This document shows positions 1 to 5,722 of a DNA stretch of 6,165 nt, piece after piece. Position 1 is the stretch's first letter, and every line of letters starts with the position of its first letter. The position numbers were made by a program, and so were the translations under genes. The notes under the pieces were generated by a model that saw only the letters and a list, made by a program, of their open reading frames with translations, did no database searches and was not told the DNA's origin. Source of the DNA: Anaerolineae bacterium (lineage in GTDB: Bacteria; Chloroflexota; Anaerolineae; B4-G1; SLSP01); the NCBI GenBank assembly GCA_021159805.1, contig JAGHDT010000418.1, forward strand, positions 1 through 6,165, given 5' to 3'.

Positions 1-132
1 GAGAAGGCGAGCGGAAGAATGGGAGAATGCAGAATCGGCGATGGTGAGAAAGCGATCAGGCGAGAAGGCGAGCGGAAGAATGGGAGAATGCAGAATCAGC
101 GAATGTGAGAAAGCGATCAGGCGAGAAGGCGA
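1..132. repeat. 61-bp tandem repeat, two full copies plus the start of a third
   Basis: Copy 1 is 1-61, copy 2 is 62-122, and a third copy matches for about 10 bases (123-132) before it decays. The two full copies differ at only three positions, all in a short patch around 38-45 of the unit (CGGCGATGG versus CAGCGAATG). Inside each unit there is a weaker 7-8 nt rhythm of purine-rich words such as GCGAGAAG, GGAGAATG and TGAGAAA. Eight such words make up the 61 bases. The array may extend to the left of the window. I see no ORF, palindromic half or conserved spacer structure, so it is a degenerate satellite-like tandem repeat and not a CRISPR array. Confidence 0.9.
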
Positions 133-274
133 ATAGAGGAGTGGCAGAGCTTGTCACGATGAGATGAGAGTCGTCATCTTGCGAGGGTTGAGCGCCAGCA
201 ACCGCGCAGGCCCGCCTTGTATGGTATGCGCTGGACATTTCGCTGCATCAGCATCGAGTATCCAACATCCGCTC
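133..274. other. Intergenic stretch without a recognised gene
   Basis: No credible coding frame or RNA gene is seen here. The first bases look like a decayed continuation of the purine-rich repeat. A weak dyad GGTTG (186-190) / CAACC (199-203) with an 8-nt loop has no T-run after it, so I do not call it a terminator. Reverse-strand open frames across here are rich in Arg, Ser and Cys and look like chance frames. Confidence 0.6.
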
Positions 275-303
275 TTGACATTGGGTGTAATTTGTGCTAT
301 TCT
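275..303 (+). promoter_or_regulatory. Sigma70-type promoter of the ferritin gene
   Basis: A perfect -35 hexamer TTGACA (275-280) is followed by a 17-nt spacer and the -10 hexamer TATTCT (298-303), which matches TATAAT at four of six positions. The TG at 295-296 gives an extended -10 (TGC-TATTCT). Transcription would start near 310, leaving a leader of about 43 nt. The hexamers and the optimal spacing are seen directly; use of the promoter is inferred. Confidence 0.8.
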
Positions 304-317
304 GTGTTTATAAATAG

Positions 318-338
318 TCAATATTGATACTGATATCA
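318..338. promoter_or_regulatory. Candidate operator (Fur-like, AT-rich dyads) of the ferritin gene
   Basis: Two perfect palindromes, TCAATATTGA (318-327) and TGATATCA (331-338), sit just after the predicted transcription start. They contain tandem hexamers TGATAC (325-330) and TGATAT (331-336). The 6-bp periodicity of GATAAT-like words resembles the hexamer arrangement of Fur boxes, and the downstream gene stores iron. The match to a Fur consensus is partial, so another metal- or redox-responsive repressor is equally possible. Confidence 0.4.
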
Positions 339-352
339 CAGGAGGAGTTTCG

Positions 353-844
353 ATGTTTAGCAAAGCAGTTCAGGACGCCATGAACGAACAGATCAAGAAT
401 GAGTTGTACTCAGCCTATCTGTATCTTGCGATGGCTGCGCACTTTGAGGCGGAGAACTTCGCGGGGTCTGCCCGTTGGATGCGCGCGCAGGCTGGGGAGG
501 AACAGGAGCACGCGATGAAGCTGTTTGATTTTGTCAACGAGCGTGGGGGTCGTGTCGTGCTTCAGGCGATTGACGCGCCGCCGGTGGAGTTCGGATCGCA
601 CCTCAGTGTCTTCGAGCAGACGCTGGCCCACGAGCAGTTGGTGACCGGAATGATCGACAATCTATACGCGTTGGCTCTCAAAGAGAACGACTACGCCAGC
701 CAGGGGTTCCTCCAGTGGTATATCAAAGAACAAGTCGAGGAAGAGGCGAGCGCTACCAAGATACTGGGGCAGCTCAAGATGGTTGATGGCAAAGCTCAGG
801 GATTGCTTATGTTGGATTCTGTTCTGGGACGCCGAGGTGGCTAG
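353..844 (+). CDS. ftnA: Non-haem bacterial ferritin (FtnA type)
   Basis: This 163-residue protein is an iron-storage ferritin: it oxidises Fe(II) at an intrasubunit ferroxidase centre and stores the ferric mineral inside a 24-subunit cytoplasmic cage. The length is typical of the family. The ferroxidase residues are all present and fall at the same numbers as in E. coli FtnA: Glu17, Tyr24, Glu50, His53, Glu94 and Gln127. The extra C-site glutamates Glu49, Glu126, Glu129 and Glu130 are also there. No haem-ligating Met is found at the bacterioferritin position near residue 52 (Gln51 and Glu52 instead), which argues against bacterioferritin. The start is set by an AGGAGGAG-type ribosome binding site (340-347) five bases before the ATG. 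The gene is monocistronic, with its own promoter and terminator, and the adjacent dyads suggest metal control. The family assignment is very secure; the symbol follows the E. coli name. Confidence 0.96.
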   Translation: MFSKAVQDAMNEQIKNELYSAYLYLAMAAHFEAENFAGSARWMRAQAGEEQEHAMKLFDFVNERGGRVVLQAIDAPPVEFGSHLSVFEQTLAHEQLVTGMIDNLYALALKENDYASQGFLQWYIKEQVEEEASATKILGQLKMVDGKAQGLLMLDSVLGRRGG

Positions 845-911
845 GTCGATTGCACCATAGGTTGGGTCCGGCGCGTGGTGTGATGCTGCGCGCTTGGATG
901 TGAGGTTTGTG

Positions 912-943
912 CGGGGATCCGGGTTCACTCGGATCCCCGTTTT
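912..943 (+). terminator. Intrinsic terminator of the ferritin gene
   Basis: A perfect 10-bp stem, CGGGGATCCG (912-921) with CGGATCCCCG (930-939), encloses an 8-nt loop and is followed at once by TTTT (940-943). It lies 68 nt after the ferritin stop codon. The reverse strand has no T-run beyond the stem, so it works for + strand transcription and isolates the ferritin from the sulfatase cluster. Confidence 0.87.
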
Positions 944-997
944 CCGTTGCGTTTTCTGAGCTTGCCCGCCGCACTCTTGTTCTGTGCAGCGCCAGCT

Positions 998-1025
998 TTG
1001 GCTTTCGGTAGGCGCGGACTATACT
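998..1025 (+). promoter_or_regulatory. Probable promoter of the sulfatase cluster
   Basis: The -10 hexamer TATACT (1020-1025) matches TATAAT at five of six positions. TTGGCT (998-1003), 16 nt upstream, matches TTGACA at four of six. Transcription would start near 1032. The site falls between the ferritin terminator and the sulfatase, where a promoter is needed. The -35 is weak, which would fit a regulated promoter. Confidence 0.5.
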
Positions 1026-1043
1026 GTCTGTACCGTTGACAGT
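1023..1043. promoter_or_regulatory. Inverted repeat over the -10 and start site (candidate operator)
   Basis: A perfect dyad, ACTGTC (1023-1028) and GACAGT (1038-1043), is separated by 9 bases and overlaps the end of the -10 hexamer and the predicted start near 1032. A dimeric repressor bound there would block the promoter. No regulator gene lies in the window, and the arms are only 6 bp, so this is a candidate only. Confidence 0.35.
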
Positions 1044-1058
1044 GCGGGAGGTACGTGG

Positions 1059-1124
1059 ATGGACGGTGACGGCTCACTCTTGATGGTAATCTTTTTCGTC
1101 GGTCTGGTGAACGATGGCTCCTGA
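1059..1124 (+). CDS. Short leader ORF overlapping the sulfatase start
   Basis: A 21-codon ORF begins with ATG at 1059 and ends with TGA at 1122-1124, running 11 bases into the sulfatase gene in a different frame. It has the best ribosome binding site in this part of the window: GGAGGT at 1047-1052, six bases before its ATG. The sulfatase ATG has no clear one. The peptide starts MDGDGSLL, carries a hydrophobic core LLMVIFFVGLV, and ends VNDGS. The arrangement suggests translational coupling, with ribosomes ending at 1124 and restarting at the ATG at 1114. Against this, an ORF this short can arise by chance and the acidic N-terminus does not resemble a signal peptide. I know of no family to which it belongs. 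Confidence 0.4.
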   Translation: MDGDGSLLMVIFFVGLVNDGS

Positions 1125-2430
1125 ACGCCCCAATATCGTCTTCATCTTTTCCGACCAGCAGCACTGGCGGGCCTGGGGTGGGGAGGATCCCACTTTCGAG
1201 ACGCCGAACCTGGATCGACTGGCGCAGCAGAGCTTCGTGTTTGGCCGTTCCTTTTGCACAACGCCGCAGTGCAGTCCCAGCCGATCCTCGATGTTCACCG
1301 GACGGTACCCCAGCGAGACGGGCGTGATGGGCAATATCGGCGCCTATGGCGGAGCGCCTCTCCGTATGGAGACCGTAGCGACACGGCTGCAGGCTCTCGG
1401 GTATGCCACAGGATATTTCGGGAAGTGGCACCTGGGCCAGGATCGGGCGGGTACGGCTGGATGGGATGAGGCGGCCGGCGACATTCGCACGGAGAGGCCG
1501 GCTGATGCTGAGACGACCCGGCTGGGCGTCGATTTCCTGCGGCGCAGGTCGGGCCAACGGCCCTTTGCGCTCTTTCTCTCCTACAACGATCCTCACGATG
1601 TCTACGACTATGATCCCGGGGCACCCGCCCCTGAGCGGTGTCCACCGCTGCCGGAGAGCTGGCATCGGCAGGCGTTTGAGCAGGTACCCGGCGTGCACGA
1701 GGACTTTATGACGCAGGACCAGGGCACGCTCCTCCACGGACTCGACGCAGGTGCCTGGCAGGGCTACCATGTGTTCTACCGGGAGAAGGTGCGTTTGTAT
1801 GACGCTGAGGTTGGACGCGTTTTGGATGGACTGGAGCGCTGGGGCGTCATAGATAGTACGATCGTCATCGTGACCTCGGATCACGGCGATATGGATACGC
1901 ATCATCGACTGATCTTCAAGGGGCCGTTTATGTACGAGCAGATGGTCCGGGTCCCGCTGCTGATCCGGGTGCCGGCGTCTGTCGGAGGCAGCTCACCAAG
2001 ACGCGTGGATGATGTAGATGTGGTCAACACTGATCTGGCTCCTACGTTGATTGACTTCGCCGGGGGTTCGCCCGACGGGATGCTGTCCGATGGTTTCTCA
2101 TTGCGCCCCCTGCTGACCGCTTCGGGCCTGGGGCCGTGCCGGGACTATGTCATTGGGCAGTATCACGGCAAGCAACGTTGGGTGAACCCGATCCGCATGA
2201 TTCGCACCGCCGAGTTCAAGTACAACCGGTATCTGGTGCACGGCGAAGAGCTCTATCATCTGTCGGAGGATCCCCACGAGTTGGTCAACTTGGCAGCTGA
2301 TCCCGGCTATCGGCATGTCAAGGCTGAGCTGTCTGCAGAGCTTGATCGGTGGATCGCGACGCACGATGACCCGTTCTACGACTTGACGGTAACGGATCGC
2401 GCGGGGTTGCCGCTGGAGCTCATCGTATGA
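1114..2430 (+). CDS. Type I (formylglycine-dependent) sulfatase, S1 family
   Basis: This 438-residue member of the alkaline phosphatase-like superfamily should hydrolyse a sulfate ester. The sulfatase signature CSPSR puts the cysteine to be converted to formylglycine at Cys53, with Pro55 and Arg57. Metal and sulfate-binding residues are recognisable: Asp14-Gln15 in IFSDQQ, Lys104 and His106 in FGKWHLG, His161 in NDPH, Asp256-His257 in TSDHGD, and Lys269. The protein opens directly with RPNIVFIFSDQ, the first core strand, and has no signal peptide, so it is probably cytoplasmic. The start is fixed by an in-frame TGA at 1108-1110, which rules out a longer form. Its own ribosome binding site is poor and an overlapping leader ORF precedes it. 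The Cys-type motif needs a maturation enzyme encoded elsewhere. The substrate cannot be told from sequence; the neighbours suggest a sulfated carbohydrate or polyol. Phosphonate and phosphodiester hydrolases share the fold and are a less likely alternative. Confidence 0.92.
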   Translation: MAPERPNIVFIFSDQQHWRAWGGEDPTFETPNLDRLAQQSFVFGRSFCTTPQCSPSRSSMFTGRYPSETGVMGNIGAYGGAPLRMETVATRLQALGYATGYFGKWHLGQDRAGTAGWDEAAGDIRTERPADAETTRLGVDFLRRRSGQRPFALFLSYNDPHDVYDYDPGAPAPERCPPLPESWHRQAFEQVPGVHEDFMTQDQGTLLHGLDAGAWQGYHVFYREKVRLYDAEVGRVLDGLERWGVIDSTIVIVTSDHGDMDTHHRLIFKGPFMYEQMVRVPLLIRVPASVGGSSPRRVDDVDVVNTDLAPTLIDFAGGSPDGMLSDGFSLRPLLTASGLGPCRDYVIGQYHGKQRWVNPIRMIRTAEFKYNRYLVHGEELYHLSEDPHELVNLAADPGYRHVKAELSAELDRWIATHDDPFYDLTVTDRAGLPLELIV

Positions 2431-2611
2431 TGCAGCCACGCAGCGTCGCCGCTCGCTGCCGTTGGGAATCAAGTCTGAGGTTGGCAGCGAGGAGTCCTTC
2501 TGTGCTCTGGCGGCGGACTGAATACCGAACACAGCGTAACTGTCTTCAGGTCTGTTCACTGTTCCGCTGGCGACGGTGCGCCACGGGTTTTCGTGGAGGC
2601 CAGGAGGCTCG
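2427..2611 (+). other. Gap between sulfatase and PHP gene, with a doubtful 62-codon ORF
   Basis: The gap can be read as an open frame from ATG 2427 to TGA 2613-2615. Its ends overlap the sulfatase stop (ATGA, 2427-2430) and the next gene's start (ATGA, 2612-2615), an arrangement usual for coupled genes. The translation is however very rich in Arg, Trp, Cys and Ser with no recognisable domain, and there is no ribosome binding site beyond what lies in the sulfatase 3' end. I regard it as probably non-coding. A small dyad CCACG (2581-2585) / CGTGG (2592-2596) lies just before the ribosome binding site of the next gene. I see no convincing promoter here. Confidence 0.3.
2602..2607 (+). promoter_or_regulatory. 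Ribosome binding site that sets the PHP gene start
   Basis: AGGAGG lies four bases before ATG 2612. An alternative in-frame GTG at 2576 would add 12 residues but has no Shine-Dalgarno match and would place this site inside the gene, so ATG 2612 is preferred. Confidence 0.75.
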
Positions 2612-4459
2612 ATGACACGATCTGCGACATCTCTCATCCTCTCGGTCACCGAAGGTGTCCCTTCGTCCCTGCCGGTGACACTGACGCAGGGTCTGCCGGA
2701 GGGCACGCTGCTGCGCCTACGTGCCAGTGGCCTGTCCATGCTGCGGGGTCTGCGCGTTGCTGCTGTGTTCGCACACACGTCTACCGACGAGGTCGAGATG
2801 GAGATCGTGCACCGCTACTCTTCCGAGGAACTGAAGCACGACTGGATGTGGCACATCCGCGCACTCTCCATCGCCGTGTGCAGGGCGCCGCAGCAGCTCG
2901 ATCCGGGTACGGAACTTCGGATACTCACCGAGGCTCGCATCTGCCCCAAAGTCGCTGACTTGACCTGGACGATGTATGTTGGTGTGGTTCATGCGCTTGG
3001 GGATGTTGAGCTGGCTCAGGTGACGGATCCGGTTCAGCTTCACTTCGTCGCCGGCCCCGTCGATCACATTGAGGCGGTGCTCAAACCTGACCGTCAGGTG
3101 ATGGTTGAGCAGTTCGACAGATACGGTAACCCTGCGCGTTCTGAGACTAAGGACGTGCTGACGGCTGCGGTGCGAGATGCCAGTGAGCAGATAGCGGTTG
3201 CTCCGGGCCTGCCCGCGACGGAGTTTGCCGCGCCTTCCGAAGACGTAAGGGCGCCGCTTCCAGTGGGGCTCAGAGTTGCAGTGGTGGACCGGGCCGAGCG
3301 GTCTGCGACGACCAATGCGCTGCCCGTGGCCATTGACGGGACACCGATCTACTTCGGCGAGTTCCACTGGCACACTGACTTCAGCGGCGATGGGCAGCGC
3401 TCGATTGCGGCTGCGCTCGCCAGCGCTCGGGATGAGTTGGGGCTTGACTTCGCCGGCCCGACGGATCACATGTCGCCTGACGGCACCTACCTTCACCGGC
3501 TCGTGATCGAGCAGGCCGAGATCTGCCGCCGCTTTGACGTGCCGGGTCGCTTCTGTACGATACCCGGGGCCGAACTGAGTGCTCGCTACGGCCACACCAA
3601 CCTATATGCTGCTGACTTCGATACATTCCTCTCCATCGTGCATCGGTTCCCCCACGAGCTGTTGCCTGTCTGGCAGGAGATGCCGGACGCGTATCCCCTG
3701 GAGGTGCTCTCTGCGCTCTGCCCCGAGGGCAAGGCTATGATCGTGCCACACCACACTAACATGGACTCTTCAGTCAAAGCCGGCGTCGTCCGTGACGACG
3801 GGCGCCCTTTCTGGTGTGCTCTGCACTGGCCTCAGGCCACGCCGCTGTTGCGACAGGGGCTTCGCCTCGTGGAGATCGTGCAGAACCGGGGGGCCTTCGA
3901 GAGCGAGGAGCCCGATGAGGGCTGGCGGGTCCATTGGGGGCGGTTTGGCGGCAGTGTGCAGACCGCTTTGATGCGTGGGCACCGGGTCGGCTTTGTCGGT
4001 GGCACGGACAACCATACTGGCTGGCCAACGAGACTGACAGGAAAGGCCGGGTATGGTGGGCTGACGGCAATTCAGGCCGAGGCTCTGGAGGGCGGCACGC
4101 TCTTTGATGCACTCTACCGGCGGCGATGTTATGCCACGAGCGGCGCCAGGATTGTTGCGGATGCGACTCTGAACGGATATCCCATCGGGAGCGAACTGCG
4201 CCAGCAGCCCGGCGACCCACGGGTCTTTGAGATCCGGATCTATGGAACCGCGCCCATCGTGGCGGTGCAGATTGTGTCGATGGGTACGGTCCTGGCCGAT
4301 CTACCGGTGACCGGCGCCTCGCTGGACTTCGCTGCAACGTGGGCTGACGATCGCCCCGGACGGCCCCTGCAAGATGTCGCCTACTACGTGCGCGCGCGCC
4401 AAGCCGACAGTCATTGTGTGTGGCTCAGCCCGTGGTGGGTGGATTTGGCCGCGGAGTAG
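2612..4459 (+). CDS. PHP-domain metallohydrolase, DUF3604 family
   Basis: The 615-residue protein has two parts. Residues 1 to about 240 are a beta-rich region I cannot assign. Residues about 245-530 hold a PHP-type metal-binding domain of the kind called DUF3604. Its motifs in order are GEFHWHTDFSGD (His252, His254, Asp256), TDH (Asp285-His286), PGAELS (Glu321) with GHTN (His328), PHHT (His380-His381) and GGTDNH (Asp466, His468). The segment RRRCYATSGARI (503-514) is also a family hallmark. The last 80 or so residues look like a small beta-domain. PHP domains bind two or three metals and usually cleave phosphoester bonds, but DUF3604 members have no established reaction to my knowledge. There is no signal peptide. 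The length suits the family. Lying between a sulfatase and an isomerase, it is likely to act on the same carbohydrate-like substrate, which is inference only. Confidence 0.86.
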   Translation: MTRSATSLILSVTEGVPSSLPVTLTQGLPEGTLLRLRASGLSMLRGLRVAAVFAHTSTDEVEMEIVHRYSSEELKHDWMWHIRALSIAVCRAPQQLDPGTELRILTEARICPKVADLTWTMYVGVVHALGDVELAQVTDPVQLHFVAGPVDHIEAVLKPDRQVMVEQFDRYGNPARSETKDVLTAAVRDASEQIAVAPGLPATEFAAPSEDVRAPLPVGLRVAVVDRAERSATTNALPVAIDGTPIYFGEFHWHTDFSGDGQRSIAAALASARDELGLDFAGPTDHMSPDGTYLHRLVIEQAEICRRFDVPGRFCTIPGAELSARYGHTNLYAADFDTFLSIVHRFPHELLPVWQEMPDAYPLEVLSALCPEGKAMIVPHHTNMDSSVKAGVVRDDGRPFWCALHWPQATPLLRQGLRLVEIVQNRGAFESEEPDEGWRVHWGRFGGSVQTALMRGHRVGFVGGTDNHTGWPTRLTGKAGYGGLTAIQAEALEGGTLFDALYRRRCYATSGARIVADATLNGYPIGSELRQQPGDPRVFEIRIYGTAPIVAVQIVSMGTVLADLPVTGASLDFAATWADDRPGRPLQDVAYYVRARQADSHCVWLSPWWVDLAAE

Positions 4460-4511
4460 AGTGGAAGTTCAGCGTCATGTCAGGGCGTCCGGTTCTGGTA
4501 ATTCCAAGACC

Positions 4512-4535
4512 CACCAATCACCATTCACGATTCAG
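4512..4535 (+). repeat. Heptad repeat element, copy 1
   Basis: Three 7-base words of the CAC[CG]ATT type (first one varied to CACCAAT) are followed by CAG. With copy 2 at 4582-4605 on the other strand it makes an imperfect inverted repeat. Extended by two bases to 4512-4537 and 4580-4605, 22 of 26 positions pair around a 42-nt loop. It lies in the gap after the PHP gene. Confidence 0.8.
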
Positions 4536-4581
4536 CTGAGCAGAGCTGGACAGGGTTTGCATTCCTCCTGCAGGCAGAGAG

Positions 4582-4605
4582 CTGAATGGTGAATCGTGAA
4601 TCGTG
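4582..4605 (-). repeat. Heptad repeat element, copy 2 (inverted)
   Basis: Read on the minus strand this is CACGATT, CACGATT, CACCATT, then CAG. It is the same size and plan as copy 1 but opposite in direction. It ends 22 nt before the ribosome binding region of the isomerase gene. Confidence 0.8.
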
Positions 4606-4646
4606 TCCGTTGTGGACAGAATCTATAGGAGAAGGAGTCAGTTTCT

Positions 4647-5516
4647 ATGCAAACACGTACAGGTTCATTTCCCATCGGTTTCCGGCGTGGCGGGGGCGAG
4701 TGGCAGCAGGATCTACCGGAGCTGATCGCTTGGGCGAAGGCCAATGATCTCGGAGTCATTGACTTGGGCCGTGACGGGGATGTTGCGGCTCAAGTGGTCT
4801 TTGAGGCCGGTCTCTCGGTTGGTTCGGTGGATCTGCCCGATTGGAAGGGCATGATCTCGCCGGACGAGACTACACGGGATGCCGCCGTGGCTCGGAGCAT
4901 AAGCTACATTGAGGCCTGCGCGGTCTATGGTCCAATGCACCACTTCGTGGTGATGTTGCCTGAGGATCCGGGGCGTCCACGGCTTGAGAATTTCGAGTTG
5001 ATGATCGAGAGCTATTCGGCGCTGGCGCCGGTGATGAAAGCGAATCAAGCCGACGTGGTCATTGAGGGATACCCTGGGCCCGGCGCGCTCTGCTGCACGC
5101 CGGCGGACTTACGGGCCTTCTTCGACGCGTGTCCTTCGTCCGTCTTCAGCATCAATTACGATCCCTCGCATCTCCTGCGCCAGGGCATCGATCCCATTCG
5201 TTTCCTGCGGGAGTTCGGTGAGCGCGTCACCCATGTCCACGGCAAGGACACTGAGTTGCTGGCCGAGAATCTCTATGAGTTTGGACACGAGCAGCCGGCG
5301 ACGTTCGTGCCCAATTTCGCATTCGGCGGATGGGCGTGGCGCTACACGATCCCCGGCCAGGGCTCGATCCGTTGGGGCGCAGCACTTGCGATCCTGGCCG
5401 AGATAGGGTACGCGGGCACGATCTCGATCGAGCTGGAGGATGCGAACTTCAACGGCGCGGAAGAGAGCGAGAAGGTGGGTATTCTGGCCGGGGCGCGATT
5501 CCTGGCGGGGTGCTAG
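4647..5516 (+). CDS. Sugar-phosphate isomerase/epimerase-like TIM-barrel protein
   Basis: This 289-residue protein belongs to the xylose isomerase-like (AP endonuclease 2 fold) TIM barrels, a group that isomerises, epimerises or dehydrates sugars and inositols with a divalent metal. The expected metal ligands appear in order at the ends of the beta-strands: Glu140 in VIEGYPG, Asp172 with His175 in NYDPSHL, His198 in HVHGKD and Glu262 in ISIELED. The C-terminal GQGSIRWG followed by a helix and IELED is typical of the family. There is no signal peptide. The ATG at 4647 has a purine-rich ribosome binding region GGAGAAGGAG (4628-4637) nine bases upstream. It is the last + strand gene of the set, 187 nt after the PHP gene. 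The family is clear, but the substrate is not; an IolE-, IolI- or epimerase-like role cannot be separated by eye. Confidence 0.9.
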   Translation: MQTRTGSFPIGFRRGGGEWQQDLPELIAWAKANDLGVIDLGRDGDVAAQVVFEAGLSVGSVDLPDWKGMISPDETTRDAAVARSISYIEACAVYGPMHHFVVMLPEDPGRPRLENFELMIESYSALAPVMKANQADVVIEGYPGPGALCCTPADLRAFFDACPSSVFSINYDPSHLLRQGIDPIRFLREFGERVTHVHGKDTELLAENLYEFGHEQPATFVPNFAFGGWAWRYTIPGQGSIRWGAALAILAEIGYAGTISIELEDANFNGAEESEKVGILAGARFLAGC

Positions 5517-5521
5517 GGGCT

Positions 5522-5545
5522 CACGATTCACCATTCACGATTCAG
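5522..5545 (+). repeat. Heptad repeat element, copy 3
   Basis: CACGATT, CACCATT, CACGATT, then CAG, starting five bases after the isomerase stop codon. It has the same 24-base plan as the two copies at 4512 and 4582. Confidence 0.8.
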
Positions 5546-5670
5546 ATGTCCTGGGATGGGCGGGCAACGTTCTCGTGCATCGCTAACCGAAGAGAAGCTG
5601 GGAGATTCTACTGGGTCTCCAGGCATGGTCGTGGACGGCTTGTCAACCAAACCAAGCAGTTGGCAGACGC
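5546..5670. other. Intergenic stretch without a recognised gene
   Basis: The space between the third heptad repeat and the long hairpin shows no gene, RNA or promoter that I can support. A 70-codon open frame beginning at 5556 runs through the hairpin and into the antisense of the PKD gene, so I treat it as chance. Confidence 0.5.
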
Positions 5671-5711
5671 CAGAGTGCCCTGAGGGAAGGAGACTCCCTC
5701 AGGGCACTCTG
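5671..5711. terminator. Long perfect hairpin between convergent genes, probable shared terminator
   Basis: CAGAGTGCCCTGAGGGA (5671-5687) pairs perfectly over 17 bp with its reverse complement at 5695-5711 around a 7-nt loop. It lies 11 nt past the stop codon of the minus-strand PKD gene and 154 nt past the + strand isomerase stop. Neither side has a clear T-run, so it is not a textbook intrinsic terminator. It may still stop or protect both transcripts. The structure is certain; the role is inferred. Confidence 0.65.
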
Positions 5712-5722
5712 TGTGTTCGGAT

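Noticed and set aside
1..132. CRISPR array
   Set aside because: The copies are contiguous with no unique spacers, and the unit is a degenerate purine-rich repeat.
186..203. Terminator of a gene to the left (GGTTG/CAACC dyad)
   Set aside because: Only 5 bp with an 8-nt loop and no T-run.
353..844. Bacterioferritin or Dps instead of ferritin
   Set aside because: No haem-binding Met at the expected place, and the ferroxidase and C-site residues coincide with the FtnA positions; Dps would lack the Glu94/Gln127 set.
925..1905. Long minus-strand open frame opposite the sulfatase (326 codons)
   Set aside because: It is Arg/Pro-rich with no domain, lies antisense to a gene with clear catalytic motifs, and crosses the terminator and promoter region; it is a shadow of high-GC codon use.
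2717..3595. Minus-strand open frame of 292 codons opposite the PHP gene
   Set aside because: Composition is typical of an antisense frame, no recognisable domain or ribosome binding site, and the + strand product carries the conserved motifs.
4512..4605. Insertion sequence or MITE ends formed by the inverted heptad elements
   Set aside because: There is no target-site duplication that I can see, the interior is only about 46-bp, and the third copy stands alone; a dispersed heptad repeat explains it more simply.
4557..4646. Separate promoter for the isomerase gene
   Set aside because: TTGCAT at 4557 has no -10 at 16-18 nt, and no other pair of hexamers is acceptable.
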